Under the pieces are notes generated by a model. That model searched no databases, had not been told where the DNA came from, and was given only the letters and a program-made list of their open reading frames with translations. From Mycolicibacterium sp. TUM20985 (lineage in GTDB: Bacteria; Actinomycetota; Actinomycetes; Mycobacteriales; Mycobacteriaceae), in assembly GCF_030295745.1 (NCBI RefSeq), contig NZ_AP027291.1:1054001-1118000 (forward strand): a stretch of 64,000 bases of DNA, given 5' to 3'. Positions within the stretch are counted from its first letter, which is position 1. Each line of letters opens with the position of its first letter. The position numbers and the translations under genes are program-made. Positions 33,062 through 42,957 of the stretch are shown here, in pieces.

Positions 33062-33670
33062 ATGACAACGCAAAACGCATTCGCCGCCGACGTCGCGCAG
33101 TGGTCGGACATCCCCGGTTGGTTTCACTGGCGCGACGGCCAGAAGGAGGCCGTCACCGTCTTCGATGAGGGAAGCACCTTCGTCGAGGTCGGCTCGTATC
33201 TGGGCCGCAGCCTCTGCTCGCTGGCCGACGTCGTCCGCGGTTCGGGTCGTGACTTCACCGTCATCGGCGTCGACACCTGCCGTGGCAGCGGCGAGGAGGG
33301 GCTCGCGAACGAGAACGCGCATGGGCCCGCGGTGGAGTATGGCGGCGGCACCTTCGCAGGTCTGTTGCACCGCAACGTCATTGCGTGCGGATTCGCCGAT
33401 GACGTCCACGTGTTCATCAGCTCGTCGCCGAAGGCGGCCGACTTCTTCGTCGACGGCTCACTGGCGTGGGTCCACCTCGATGCCCGGCACGACTACGACA
33501 GCGTCGCCGCAGACATCGACGCGTGGGCGCCGAAGGTGATGACCGGCGGTTGGCTCTCCGGTGACGACTACGACGACCTCCTCTGGCCCGGCGTCGTCGC
33601 GGCTGTGCGCGACAGGCTCCCCGAGGCGCACGGTTGGCTGACCGCGCAGTGGCGCTGGCTCAAGCCCTGA
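33062..33670 (+). CDS. Class I SAM-dependent methyltransferase-like protein
   Basis: 202-aa protein with a Methyltransf_24-type fold: FVEVGSYLGRSLCSLADVV as the SAM-binding loop, IGVDTCRGSG after beta2, and WVHLDARHDYDSVAADIDAWAPKVMTGGWLSGDDYD, which in related enzymes carries the metal-binding Asp and His residues. ATG 33062 and GTG 33056 are both possible starts. Small for a methyltransferase but complete at the core. Acceptor unknown. Ends 3 bp before the open frame leading into the MFS gene. Confidence 0.8.
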   Translation: MTTQNAFAADVAQWSDIPGWFHWRDGQKEAVTVFDEGSTFVEVGSYLGRSLCSLADVVRGSGRDFTVIGVDTCRGSGEEGLANENAHGPAVEYGGGTFAGLLHRNVIACGFADDVHVFISSSPKAADFFVDGSLAWVHLDARHDYDSVAADIDAWAPKVMTGGWLSGDDYDDLLWPGVVAAVRDRLPEAHGWLTAQWRWLKP

Positions 33671-33772
33671 CGTTCATGCGGGTGGTTTCGCCTTCGCGAT
33701 TGGAGGGAACTGCGGCTTGGCTGGTTTGGGCCGACTCGCACGGAGGCGATCAGCCAGCCCGAGACGCTCGGC

Positions 33773-35098
33773 TTGTCCTCGGCCGCTGTCGGGTTCCTCG
33801 CCACCGTCTATTTGGCGGGCGAGGTCGTGGGCGCGCTCTTCTTCGGGCGGCTCTCGGACAAGCTCGGCCGTCGGAACCTCTTCATGGTCACCCTGGGCGT
33901 CTATCTGCTGGGCAGTGGCCTCACCGCCTTCACCCTCGGCAACAGCACCGGTTGGGTCGTGTTCCTGTACGTGACCCGCTTCATCGCAGGCATGGGCATC
34001 GGCGGGGAGTACGCGGCGATCAACTCGGCGATCGACGAGCTCATCCCGGCCCGCTACCGCGGTCGGGTGGACATCGCCGTCAACGGAACCTATTGGGCCG
34101 GAGCAATTCTCGGCACGCTCGGCACGTTCATCTTCCTCAAGGCGGTGGACCTGAGCCTGGGTTGGCGCCTGGCGTTCCTCATCGGCCCGGTGCTGGGGTT
34201 GGTCATCCTGCTGGTGCGGCGTCACCTTCCGGAAAGCCCACGCTGGCAGGTGATGAACGGCCGCGTGGACGACGCGGAGAGTTCCATCGCGTTCATCGAG
34301 CGCGAGGTCGAGGCCACCGGCGTCACGCTGCCGCCCGTCGACGAGTCCAAGGCCATCGAGCTAAGGCCTACCGAGAAGATCGGCTACGTGGCCCTGACGC
34401 GGGTGCTCTTCCGCGAGTACCCCAAACGGTCCGTGTTGGGCGTCTCGCTGATGATCAGTCAGTCGTTCCTGTACAACGCGATCTTCTTCACGTACACCCT
34501 GGTGCTTGGCAAGTTCTACGGCGTGCCCTCGGGGTCGACGCCGCTGTATCTGATCGCGTTCGCGGTGGGAAACCTGGCGGGGCCGTTGATGATTGGGCAC
34601 TTCTTCGACACCATCGGCCGGCGCAAGATGATCTCGGGCACCTACGTGCTGTCGGGGGTGCTGCTGGGGATCAGCGCGGGCCTGTTCTACGCCGGGGTGC
34701 TCAACGCCATCACCCAGACCATCGCGTGGTGCATCATCTTCTTCTTTGCGTCTGCGGGAGCCAGCTCGGCGTATCTCACGGTGAGCGAGATATTCCCGTT
34801 GGAGGTGCGGGCGAAGGCGATCGCCGTGTTCTTCGCGATCGCGCAGTGCTTCGGCGCCCTGGGTCCCGTCGTCTACGGCGCGCTCATCGGAGATGGGTCC
34901 AGACCCGTCCTGTTGTTCTTCGGCTACCTGCTCGGCGCCGCAGTGATGATCGGTGGCGGACTAGTGGCCTGGTTCCTCGCGGTCGATGCCGAAGGCAGAT
35001 CACTGGAAGACGTCGCCACTCCGTTGGCGGCCGCCGGTGCGGATCGGCGGCGGGGATCGGTGCGCGCCGAAGGCGCGTCGCGACCTCGGTCGCCATGA
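33773..35098 (+). CDS. MFS transporter, apparently lacking its first transmembrane segment
   Basis: 441-aa major-facilitator protein of the sugar/metabolite:H+ symporter type. Loop 2-3 signature GRLSDKLGRRN is present, as are RFIAGMGIGGEYAAINSAIDE and the loop 8-9 repeat DTIGRRK; about 11 membrane segments are visible instead of 12. The reading frame is open back to 33671 and still encodes the family-like AISQPETLGL before the only start (TTG 33773), but the usual first helix is absent and no ATG or GTG exists. Either a truncated pseudogene or an unusual short form. Confidence 0.7.
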   Translation: MSSAAVGFLATVYLAGEVVGALFFGRLSDKLGRRNLFMVTLGVYLLGSGLTAFTLGNSTGWVVFLYVTRFIAGMGIGGEYAAINSAIDELIPARYRGRVDIAVNGTYWAGAILGTLGTFIFLKAVDLSLGWRLAFLIGPVLGLVILLVRRHLPESPRWQVMNGRVDDAESSIAFIEREVEATGVTLPPVDESKAIELRPTEKIGYVALTRVLFREYPKRSVLGVSLMISQSFLYNAIFFTYTLVLGKFYGVPSGSTPLYLIAFAVGNLAGPLMIGHFFDTIGRRKMISGTYVLSGVLLGISAGLFYAGVLNAITQTIAWCIIFFFASAGASSAYLTVSEIFPLEVRAKAIAVFFAIAQCFGALGPVVYGALIGDGSRPVLLFFGYLLGAAVMIGGGLVAWFLAVDAEGRSLEDVATPLAAAGADRRRGSVRAEGASRPRSP

Positions 35099-35112
35099 TG
35101 AGGAGGATGGCA

Positions 35113-35283
35113 ATGGATCACGAATGTGAAGGCAGTGGGCGCGAACTCCCGGCCGGCCCGCCGCCCGACGTGGCGACGACCTGTCCCGTCTGCGGGCGAG
35201 AGACCCGGGTCGACGGTCGGGAAGCCGATGGCGAGATGCGCTTCACGATCGAGCAACATCAGCAAGTCGTCACGGGGCCGTGA
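35113..35283 (+). CDS. Small zinc-knuckle-like protein
   Basis: 56-aa protein MDHECEGSGRELPAGPPPDVATTCPVCGRETRVDG and a short charged tail. Cysteines in HEC and CPVC could bind one zinc. A strong GAGGAGG lies 8 nt before the ATG; 14 bp after the MFS stop. Similar tiny treble-clef-like proteins are common in actinobacteria; function unknown. Confidence 0.65.
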   Translation: MDHECEGSGRELPAGPPPDVATTCPVCGRETRVDGREADGEMRFTIEQHQQVVTGP

Positions 35284-35295
35284 CGCCCGCCCGAC

Positions 35296-36417
35296 CTACG
35301 CCGACAAGTCGTCGGAATCGGGGTTCTCCAGCGACGTCAGTCGCGGGTTGATGGTGGCCGTGGTGCGCTGCCCACCCTCCCGGCGGGCGGAATAGGCGTT
35401 GGTCGTGGCGAGCGTGATCAGTTCCTCGACCACGTCATGCGGTGGGTGGCCGACGAGCGGTGCCAGCGGGGTGACGACCACCCCGATGCTTGCAGTCAGC
35501 CGGTAGCTCGCGGTCCGGACGCTGTGTTGGAGTCGATCGGTGAGGACCGTGGCGTCGGTGCTGCCGAACGTGTCGGCGACGAGGTACTCGGACTCGCCCA
35601 CGTGGGCCAGCACGGCATCGCGGCGGACCGTCTCGCTCAGTCGATGACCGATCGCCACCCGGGCCTGATTGGCGTCGGAGTCACCACCCATCGCCGTCAG
35701 CAGCGAGAAGCTGTCGAGGCTGACGACGACGATCGCCAAGAAACGGTCATCGTCGCGGTCCCTGGACACGATCGTCGCGACGCGGTCGGCGAAGGCGTCA
35801 CGCGTGAGCAACCCGGTCAGCGGTTCGAGCTCACCGTAGTGGATGTCGGTGTTCACGAGACGAACGACGTTGCGGCAGACGAAGACGACGAAGACGTTCG
35901 TAAAGGCGAAGAGCGCGATACCCGCCGCGGCCACCGCGGGTTCGAATTCGCCGAGTCGCACCGCCGCTCCGACCAGCGTCGCCGCGCCGACGATCCAGGT
36001 GTACGCCAGGAGCCGACCGTTGTGGAACAGCGCGGTGAAGGCGGAGACGACGGTGAACGTGCCCGCGCCCGTCAGGCCGAGCGCGGCGCTGCTCTGGATG
36101 AAACAGCCCACGGCGATGCACAGGCTGCCGACCACCACGCACAGCTGTGACTGCAGTCGGGTCGGCCAGCCAGAGCGCATCCAGACGGACGCCATCACGA
36201 CGCAGCACACCGACACCGCGCCGGCCAGCCATCGGTCGCGCGTGCCCTGCGGTCCGAGGTCGCTGAGCATCAGGAGCAAGGGAATCGCACTCAACCCCAG
36301 CATGTTCGCTGCGGTCAGGCGGCAGGTGACCGGTTGCAGGCCGCGCTTCGCGAGATGCGCGGTAATCCAGTAGTAGTGGTCATCGGTGTGAAGCCACCGT
36401 CTCGCCGCGGCCAGCAT
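35296..36417 (-). CDS. Membrane GGDEF-domain protein with degenerate active site
   Basis: 373-aa protein with six predicted membrane helices in residues ~35-185 and a C-terminal GGDEF-fold domain (~195-355). The domain start LEPLTGLLTRDAF is conserved, but the signature reads GESEY instead of GGDEF, and the metal-site segment is VVSLDSFSLLTAMGG. Cyclase activity is therefore doubtful; it may bind GTP or c-di-GMP as a receptor. Convergent with the small zinc-knuckle gene (12-bp gap). Confidence 0.87.
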   Translation of the reverse strand: MLAAARRWLHTDDHYYWITAHLAKRGLQPVTCRLTAANMLGLSAIPLLLMLSDLGPQGTRDRWLAGAVSVCCVVMASVWMRSGWPTRLQSQLCVVVGSLCIAVGCFIQSSAALGLTGAGTFTVVSAFTALFHNGRLLAYTWIVGAATLVGAAVRLGEFEPAVAAAGIALFAFTNVFVVFVCRNVVRLVNTDIHYGELEPLTGLLTRDAFADRVATIVSRDRDDDRFLAIVVVSLDSFSLLTAMGGDSDANQARVAIGHRLSETVRRDAVLAHVGESEYLVADTFGSTDATVLTDRLQHSVRTASYRLTASIGVVVTPLAPLVGHPPHDVVEELITLATTNAYSARREGGQRTTATINPRLTSLENPDSDDLSA

Positions 36418-36586
36418 GGTCAGGCCCGCGCTGAAGTCTGGTGGCCGCGTCGCACCACGAGAAGATACTCGATGCGCATGATCGGTGGTTAATCATCGCA
36501 ACGATCGCCGCGGCTCCGACTGTGCGGCGATCAGCCGAGGGATCTAGGGTCATCTGCGAGTGGGTATGCAGGCTAGGAGGGTGTCG

Positions 36587-37333
36587 GTGAACGATCCTGG
36601 GTTCCTCGACCCCGCGGCCTTCGAGCCACCCATCACCGACGTCGCCGAGCTGCGGGCCCACCGACGGCGACGACTTGCCTTGGCCTACCGACTCTTTGGC
36701 GCCATGGGCTGGGGTGCGCTCGGCGACGGGCACATCTCGGCGCGCGATCCCGAGCGGCCCGACTGCTTCTGGCTGGGCCGTTACGGTGTGCCGTTCCGAC
36801 AGATGACCGTCGACGATCTGGTGCTGGTGCGGGCCGACGGCACGGTGGAGGGCGGTGGCCACATCAACATGGCCGCGTACTACATCCACGCGCCGGTGCA
36901 CGAGGCCCTTCCCGGGCTGGTATCGGCCGCTCACTGTCACACGCCGTACGGCACGCCATTCTCGGCGACCGTCACGAAGCTCGAACCGATCTCACAGGAG
37001 GCGTGCGCGTTCTTCGACGATCACGAGATCTTCGACGACGAGGAGGTGAGCGTCTCCTCCACCGATGGCGGCAAGCGGATCGCGGCGGCGATCGGGGAGG
37101 CGCGCGGCGTGATCCTGCGCAACCACGGACTGCTCACGGTCGGAACGACGACCGACTCGGCGGTCGGCTACTTCCTGTTGATGGAACGCTGCGCCGAGGT
37201 TCAGGTGAAGGCGAAGGGGGCCCGCCCGATCAGCGCCGAGTCGGCCCGGCGGGTGCACGCCGAATTCGACGAGGTCGCCGGGTGGCAGGCATTCCAATGG
37301 GCCCAGCGCACCTATCTGCCCGACGGTAGGTGA
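36587..37333 (+). CDS. Class II aldolase/adducin-family protein
   Basis: 248-aa class II aldolase-fold protein, usually zinc-dependent cleavage of sugar phosphates or related. Zinc ligands are visible: AAHCHTPYGTPF (two His) and LRNHGLLTVG (third His). The N-terminal GDGHISARDPE matches the phosphate-binding region. GTG 36587 follows TAGGAGG at 6-nt spacing and is preferred to GTG 36560. Overlaps the convergent aldo-keto reductase by 22 bp. Substrate not predictable. Confidence 0.88.
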   Translation: MNDPGFLDPAAFEPPITDVAELRAHRRRRLALAYRLFGAMGWGALGDGHISARDPERPDCFWLGRYGVPFRQMTVDDLVLVRADGTVEGGGHINMAAYYIHAPVHEALPGLVSAAHCHTPYGTPFSATVTKLEPISQEACAFFDDHEIFDDEEVSVSSTDGGKRIAAAIGEARGVILRNHGLLTVGTTTDSAVGYFLLMERCAEVQVKAKGARPISAESARRVHAEFDEVAGWQAFQWAQRTYLPDGR

Positions 37334-38298
37334 CGACCGACCCTTTCGCGGATCGTGTCCGCGGCGAAGCGCGCGATCGACACCGGGTGGAAGGCGCGGG
37401 CGGCCGCGGTCAGCGCATCGACGGCATCCGCGCCGAGGTCGAGGTCGCCTGCGGCCACGTTGAACTCGAGCTGTTCGACGCTGGAGGCGCCCGGAATGGC
37501 GACGACACCCGGCAGGCTGATCAGCCAGGCCAGGGCCACCTGGGCGGGTTTGGCGTCGACCTCGGCCGCGACCTCACGCAGGGTCTTCAGTAGCGGTTCG
37601 ACCCGTTGGAGGTTCTCCACGCCGAACAGCGGATTGGTCCCGCGGACACCGCCCGGACGGTTGTCGACGCCGTACTTGCCGCCCAGGAGTCCTTGCGCCA
37701 GTGGGCTGTACGCGATCACCATCCGATTCTCGCGTTCGGCGAACGGCACCAGGTCGTCGAGTGGCTGGGGGTGAGCCAGCGAGAAGTGCACCTGGTTGCT
37801 GATCACCGGCCTGCCGAGCGCGGCGTCGGCCTTGCGCCACCGGTCGAGTGAGTAGTTCGAGACACCAGCCGCACCGATCAGACCGTCGTCGAGGAGGCTG
37901 CGCATCCCCGGCATGATCACCGAATCGGGCACCAGTGGATTCGCCTGGTGAATCTGATAGAGGGGGATCCGGTCGAGTTGCAGCCGATGGGCGCTGGCCT
38001 GCGCGCGCCGCCTGATCACCGGCGGGAACGGCGCGACGGGGAAGACCTTGCTCGCCACCACGACGTCGGCCCGTTCGTCGCCGAGCGCCTCGCCCAGGAT
38101 GCGCTCGCTCTTGCCGAAGCCGTACACCTCTGCCGTATCGAACAGGGTGACGCCGAGGCTGCGGGCGCGGGCCACGATGTCGCGGGCCGGCCCTGCGGCG
38201 TACGCGTCGCCGTAACCCCATTCCTTGGCGCCGAACTGCCACGTGCCGAGGCCGATCCGGCTGACCGGTCCAAGTCCGTCGAACTCGAGATACTTCAT
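37312..38298 (-). CDS. Aldo/keto reductase
   Basis: 328-aa NADPH-dependent aldo-keto reductase barrel. Catalytic tetrad visible: Asp and Tyr in DTAEVYGFGKSE, Lys in VASKVFPVAPFP, His in LYQIHQANP. C-terminal cofactor loop GVVAIPGASSVEQLEFN. ATG at 38296-38298; the frame continues upstream without family resemblance. Physiological substrate unknown. Confidence 0.92.
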   Translation of the reverse strand: MKYLEFDGLGPVSRIGLGTWQFGAKEWGYGDAYAAGPARDIVARARSLGVTLFDTAEVYGFGKSERILGEALGDERADVVVASKVFPVAPFPPVIRRRAQASAHRLQLDRIPLYQIHQANPLVPDSVIMPGMRSLLDDGLIGAAGVSNYSLDRWRKADAALGRPVISNQVHFSLAHPQPLDDLVPFAERENRMVIAYSPLAQGLLGGKYGVDNRPGGVRGTNPLFGVENLQRVEPLLKTLREVAAEVDAKPAQVALAWLISLPGVVAIPGASSVEQLEFNVAAGDLDLGADAVDALTAAARAFHPVSIARFAADTIRERVGRHLPSGR

Positions 38299-38303
38299 GC
38301 CGC

Positions 38304-38444
38304 CTACGGTACGGAAGTCACCTCGCCGGTGGGCCGGCTGACGAGGCCGGCGGCCGTGGCGGAGTTGATCGCCCGCTGCCAGTGCAGTTCCGCGACGACC
38401 ACCGCACCGAGTCCCGCCGCGAGGGCTACCAGCGAAGTAATCAT
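38304..38444 (-). CDS. Possible small single-helix membrane protein
   Basis: 46-aa frame MITSLVALAAGLGAVVVAELHWQ followed by a short polar tail, i.e. one transmembrane helix. It ends 5 bp before the aldo-keto reductase start, suggesting an operon. A longer start at 38522 is possible. Weak evidence beyond the hydrophobic profile. Confidence 0.35.
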   Translation of the reverse strand: MITSLVALAAGLGAVVVAELHWQRAINSATAAGLVSRPTGEVTSVP

Positions 38445-38526
38445 GACTCCACGATGCGCGCGCGAAGTAATGAGCGCCCAAGCTCCGCCTGTGAAGTTGC
38501 TATGAACCGCCGACGTCGTCACGGAC

Positions 38527-38569
38527 TTCGGCGCGGAGACGTTCGCTCACCGAACGTTTCCGCGCCGAA
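38527..38569. terminator. Strong hairpin downstream of isocitrate lyase gene
   Basis: 19-bp stem (TTCGGCGCGG... arm against ...CCGCGCCGAA) with a single G-T wobble position and a CTCAC loop, 21 bp beyond the icl2 stop. Intrinsic-type terminator without a U-tract; near-symmetric, so it can act on both strands. Confidence 0.8.
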
Positions 38570-38589
38570 ATCGCGAGTGGGAGCTAGTC

Positions 38590-40899
38590 CTAGTCCTCCT
38601 TGCGGATCAGCCGCATCAGCGCCTCGCGGTCGGGGGCCAGCAGCTCGTCGATGCGCGTCTGGTTCACGTCCGCCACGACGATCTCACCGACGTCCTCGTG
38701 CACGTTGCTGAAGATCCCGTGAGACTTCATCTTCTCGGTCTGATAGACGTTGTCCTCGGTGGGCGTCACGTAGTAGACCGCCTCGGCCTTGAAGCGGTGC
38801 ACCAACCACAGGTGCACCAGGGTCATCAGCCGCTTCTGCCGCAGCGCCTCGGCGAAGGTGTTCTGGTCGCGCACCGTGAGGATGCTGCGGCCGTACCGGT
38901 CCTTGATGGGGTCGACGAGCACGTTGGCGAGCAGTTCCTCGTCATCGTCGCGGACGCCGTAGATGCCGAGCTCGAGCACTTCGCCGCCCGCCCGCCGCGG
39001 TCGCAGCTGCACGCGCAGCGTCTCGCCGAGCTGATAGTGCTCACCCCACAGCGCCAGCCACTCCTCGAGCAGCTTCTTGGGCACCTCGGTCTGGACCAGG
39101 TGCTGGCTCTGCGTCGAGCCCTTGCCCATCGACTTGGTGGTGGCGGTGCGCCCCGACGACGCAGCCAGTGCCGCGTCGCTGCGCGGCCCGCCGACCAGCG
39201 TCTGCGGGGTCCGGTAGGGCGACTCCACCAGGCGCATCTTGCGTTGCAGGCGGGCGAGCGCCAGCATGCCGTCCTGGCGCAGCGCGGTCGCGAACTCCTC
39301 GGCGGCGACGCCGTCGATCTGATGACCGCCGTAGGTCATGAAGTTGAAGACGAACCCCATCTTGCCGATCTCCTCGGGGAAGGCCCGCATCTGATCGTCG
39401 GTCATGCCGGTGGTGTCCCAGTTGAACGAGGGGGACAGGTTGTAGGCCATCATCTTGTCGGGGTAGACGGCGCGGATGGCCTTCGCGAACTCCCTGGCGT
39501 CGGCGAGGTCGGCGGTCTTGGTCTCCATCCAGAGGATGTCGGCGAACGGTGCGGCCGCCAACGACTTCGCGATGGCGTACGGGATACCGCCGCGGACCTG
39601 GTAGTAGCCCTCCGGGGTCTTGGCCCGTTCGCAGTCCCAGGGCACGTCGACTCCAAGCTCCCGTGCCTTCTCGCGCGCTGCATACAGCGACGCCCCCTTG
39701 GCGAACTCGCGCCACTGAGCGGGCGTCATCGCCAGCGGCTCGCCCTCGCGCTCCCGGAAGGCGACCATCTCGGCCACCGCCTCGCCGTAGGTCTCCATGC
39801 CTGCGTCGGCCTGCCAGGCCTCCACGAACCGCGACTCGACCGTGTCGAACAGATCGTCGACCGAGTTGAGCTGGCCCTCCTGCTCACCCGCTTTCCATGA
39901 CGCCGCCGCCTCGGTGACGAGCGTGGCGATGCCCTGGCGTTCCAACCACGCGTCGGCGGCCGCATACTCCCCATCGGGCAGCGCGTAGAGCAGGTGGCCG
40001 CGCAGGTCGGTGACCCCCTGTTGGTGGAAGCTGCGCATCAGGGCCAGGAAGCACGCCTTGTAGGGCGGAACCTTCAGGTTCGTCGCCCCGAGAAGGAAGG
40101 GCTGGTCCCGCTCGTCGGCCCGGCTGTCGATGAGGTTGGCGGCCTCGGCATCGGTCCGCGCGACGATGATGCCGGGCACGCGCATGATGTCGAGCTGGAA
40201 GCGCGCGGTGTTGAGGCGCTTGATTTGTTCATCGGACGGCACGAGCACCTTGCCGCCCTGGTGCCCGCACTTCTTGGTGCCTGGGCGCTGGTCCTCGATG
40301 TGGTAGCCGGGCACGCCCGCCTCGACGAAGCGACGAATCAGGTTGCGCACGTGCGGATCTCCACCATGCCCGGTGTCGGCGTCGGCGATGATGAACGGCC
40401 GGAAGTCGTACTCGGGCGCTGCCGCACGCTGCTCGGCGGTCATCTTCAGGCGCAGGTACTGCTGGTTGCGGTCGGCGGTCAGCAGCGCGCGCACCAGCCC
40501 GGCGGCCTCGTCTGGAACCTGGCTCAGCGGATAGCTGGCGAGGTCGGGTCCGGGATCCTCGCTGATCGAACCCTTCGCCGACGTCGCCCACCCGCCGAGG
40601 TAGATGCCCTCGATGCCCATCCGCTTGATCGTCACGGCCTGCCCTGGCGAGTACGGCCCGAACGTGGTGATGCTCTTCTGCGCCGACGCCAGTTCTCGCA
40701 GCCGGGCGTAGAAGGCCGCGGCCGCCTCGCGCGCCACCGGGTAGTCGTTGGGTATCGTGCCGCGCTGCTCGGCGACCTGACGCGCCGTGTAGAGGCGGAC
40801 GATCCCCTCGAAGCGCGGACTGTCTAAGTACCGCTGCGTGGCGGCCACGTCCTCCTGGAAGGATGTGCTGGCCTGGACGTCCGGTTCGGTCATCGTCAT
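38590..40899 (-). CDS. icl2: Isocitrate lyase 2 (long form)
   Basis: 769-aa isocitrate lyase of the long AceA/ICL2 type, splitting isocitrate to glyoxylate and succinate for growth on fatty acids and, in mycobacteria, also handling methylisocitrate. Catalytic loop KKCGHQGGK, substrate-binding [20 protein letters not shown], and [11 protein letters not shown]. The extra C-terminal ~170-residue domain (from about residue 600) is the acetyl-CoA/propionyl-CoA-responsive part known from M. tuberculosis ICL2. Starts at ATG 40897-40899 after GAGGAG; the frame open to 41004 is not used. Intact, unlike the split Rv1915-Rv1916 of H37Rv. Confidence 0.95.
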   Translation of the reverse strand: MTMTEPDVQASTSFQEDVAATQRYLDSPRFEGIVRLYTARQVAEQRGTIPNDYPVAREAAAAFYARLRELASAQKSITTFGPYSPGQAVTIKRMGIEGIYLGGWATSAKGSISEDPGPDLASYPLSQVPDEAAGLVRALLTADRNQQYLRLKMTAEQRAAAPEYDFRPFIIADADTGHGGDPHVRNLIRRFVEAGVPGYHIEDQRPGTKKCGHQGGKVLVPSDEQIKRLNTARFQLDIMRVPGIIVARTDAEAANLIDSRADERDQPFLLGATNLKVPPYKACFLALMRSFHQQGVTDLRGHLLYALPDGEYAAADAWLERQGIATLVTEAAASWKAGEQEGQLNSVDDLFDTVESRFVEAWQADAGMETYGEAVAEMVAFREREGEPLAMTPAQWREFAKGASLYAAREKARELGVDVPWDCERAKTPEGYYQVRGGIPYAIAKSLAAAPFADILWMETKTADLADAREFAKAIRAVYPDKMMAYNLSPSFNWDTTGMTDDQMRAFPEEIGKMGFVFNFMTYGGHQIDGVAAEEFATALRQDGMLALARLQRKMRLVESPYRTPQTLVGGPRSDAALAASSGRTATTKSMGKGSTQSQHLVQTEVPKKLLEEWLALWGEHYQLGETLRVQLRPRRAGGEVLELGIYGVRDDDEELLANVLVDPIKDRYGRSILTVRDQNTFAEALRQKRLMTLVHLWLVHRFKAEAVYYVTPTEDNVYQTEKMKSHGIFSNVHEDVGEIVVADVNQTRIDELLAPDREALMRLIRKED

Positions 40900-41064
40900 C
40901 GGTTTACGCTCCTCATTGAGCCCGTTTGCTCTGATGGTGCGAGTGTATGGCGCACGCCGCGCGCGAAGTTTCGATTCACCCATCTCGCATGCAATTGCGC
41001 GCATCCCAGGTGTCTCACCCCTGGCTCACAGCTTCGTCGACGATGAGGCTGCCTAACTGGTGGT

Positions 41065-42915
41065 GTGACAACGACATTGGAATTGCCGATCCCGGGCAGC
41101 GACGACACCGTCGAACCGACGCGAGGGCGCCGGTTGGCCCGTCGGACCTGGGACCGCATTGGCTTCGGTGTGCTGTTGATCGCCACGTTGGTCACCTACC
41201 TGTGGAACATCACCGTGAACGGGATGGGCAACGATTTCTACGCGGCCGCCGCGCAAGCTGGTTCGAAGGACTGGGAGGCCCTGCTCTTCGGCTCGCTGGA
41301 CGCGCAGAACTTCATCACCGTCGACAAGCCGCCCGTATCGCAGTGGGTGATGGGCTTGTCCGGGCAGATCTTCGGCTTCGGCAGCGCCAGCATCCTGGTG
41401 CCCGAGGCGCTGATGGGGGTTGCCACGGTGGCCCTGCTCTACGGTGCGGTCCGCCGGATCAGCGGACCGAACGCGGCGTTGCTGGCCGGCGGCGCCCTCG
41501 CCCTGACTCCCGTCGCCGCGATGATGTTCCGCTACGACAATCCCGACGCGGTGATGGTGCTGCTGATGATGGCCGCCGGCTACTGCACGGTGCGGGCGCT
41601 GGAGCGCGCCGACTGGCGCTGGATCACGCTGGCGGGCGTCGCGCTGGGCTTCGCGTTCCTGGCCAAGATGCTCGAGGGCATCATGGTCCTGCCGGCGATC
41701 GGCTTCGTCTACCTCATTGCCGCGCCGACGACGGTCCGCAAGCGCCTGCTGCACCTTCTCGGGTCCGCCGTCGCGTTCCTCCTGTCCGCGGGCTGGTACG
41801 TCCTGCTGACCCTGCTGTGGCCGGCGTCGTCGCGGCCCTACATCGCCGGTTCGACGGACGACAACTTCATGAACCTGGTCCTGGGCTACAACGGGTTCGC
41901 CCGCGTTCTCGGCAGGAACCACAATGTGTTTCGGCCCGATGCCGCGGTCGGCGGTGACGCGCAGGGCCTGACGCGATTGTTCACCGGCGAGTTCGGATTC
42001 GAGATCGGCTGGCTACTGCCCGCCGCGCTGCTCGCGTTCGTGCTCGTCGTCATCGCCCGCGGACGCGCCCCTCGCACGGACCTCGCCCGGGCGGGGGCCG
42101 TCCTGTTCGGCGGCTGGATGCTGGTCGACGGGCTGGTGCTCAGCTTCATGAAGACGATGGCGCACCCCTACTACTGCCTCTCGTTCGTGCCCGCGGTCTG
42201 CGGCATGCTCGCCATTGGGGTGCACGAGATGTGGGGCCGCCGCGACACCTGGTTCGGGCGCGGTGGCCTCGCGGCGCTGATCCTCGGTACCGGCTCGTGG
42301 AGCTGGTGGATCCTCGGGCGCAACGCCGAGTGGCTTCCGGCACTGCGGTGGGTCGCGCTGGCGGTCACGGTCGCCGCGTCGGCGTGCCTGCTGCTGAACC
42401 AGGGCCGCCGCGTCGCGGGTGCGGCGCTGGTGGCCGGACTGGTCGGCGCGGTACTGGGTCCGGCCGCGTATTCGGTGGCCACCCTCGGGCAGTCCCACGG
42501 CGGCGGAATGGCCATGGTCGGGCCCGCGCGTCCCGGCGCCCATCGCTTGGGCGGCTTCGGTCACGACGCGGACGACCCGCAACTCGACGTCATGCTCCGC
42601 GACACGCACACCGACTGGTCGGCAGCCATCGAAAGATCGTCGGCCGCAGCTGAACTCGAGCTGGCGACCAACACCGCCGTGATGGCGATCGGGGGCTTCG
42701 GCGGCATCGATCCTGCGCCGACGCTCGGCGAGTTCGAGCAGGACGTCGCCAACCATCGCATCAGCTACTACGTCGCCCCGGTGCACGGCCCCCGGGTGGG
42801 CGGCTTCGGCGACCGGCGGGCGCACGCCGACATCACCGCGTGGGTCGCCGCCAACTTCGCGCCGATCTCCGTGGGGAAGCACACCGTGTACGACCTCACC
42901 GCGCCGACGAGCTGA
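41065..42915 (+). CDS. GT-C (family 39, ArnT-like) membrane glycosyltransferase
   Basis: 616-aa polytopic enzyme. After TM1 the first loop has NGMGNDFYAAAAQAGSKDWEALLFGSLD, with acidic residues in the place of the GT-C catalytic Asp, followed by ITVDKPPVSQWVMG, an ArnT/PMT-type signature. About 12 membrane helices up to residue ~490, then a soluble extracytoplasmic domain. It would transfer a sugar from a polyprenyl-phosphate donor to a protein or lipid outside the membrane. GTG start. Acceptor unknown; followed after 42 bp by a Ser/Thr kinase gene. Confidence 0.9.
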   Translation: MTTTLELPIPGSDDTVEPTRGRRLARRTWDRIGFGVLLIATLVTYLWNITVNGMGNDFYAAAAQAGSKDWEALLFGSLDAQNFITVDKPPVSQWVMGLSGQIFGFGSASILVPEALMGVATVALLYGAVRRISGPNAALLAGGALALTPVAAMMFRYDNPDAVMVLLMMAAGYCTVRALERADWRWITLAGVALGFAFLAKMLEGIMVLPAIGFVYLIAAPTTVRKRLLHLLGSAVAFLLSAGWYVLLTLLWPASSRPYIAGSTDDNFMNLVLGYNGFARVLGRNHNVFRPDAAVGGDAQGLTRLFTGEFGFEIGWLLPAALLAFVLVVIARGRAPRTDLARAGAVLFGGWMLVDGLVLSFMKTMAHPYYCLSFVPAVCGMLAIGVHEMWGRRDTWFGRGGLAALILGTGSWSWWILGRNAEWLPALRWVALAVTVAASACLLLNQGRRVAGAALVAGLVGAVLGPAAYSVATLGQSHGGGMAMVGPARPGAHRLGGFGHDADDPQLDVMLRDTHTDWSAAIERSSAAAELELATNTAVMAIGGFGGIDPAPTLGEFEQDVANHRISYYVAPVHGPRVGGFGDRRAHADITAWVAANFAPISVGKHTVYDLTAPTS

Positions 42916-42957
42916 CCCCCGCGCCGTTCCCTAGGCGTGCGGGCCCGCCTCAGTAGG

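Noticed and set aside
33634..35283. 549-aa plus-strand frame overlapping the MFS gene
   Set aside because: No domain and Arg/Gly-rich; the overlapping frame encodes clear transmembrane MFS sequence.
38698..39900. 400-aa plus-strand frame opposite icl2
   Set aside because: Shadow frame of a confidently identified gene with low-complexity composition.
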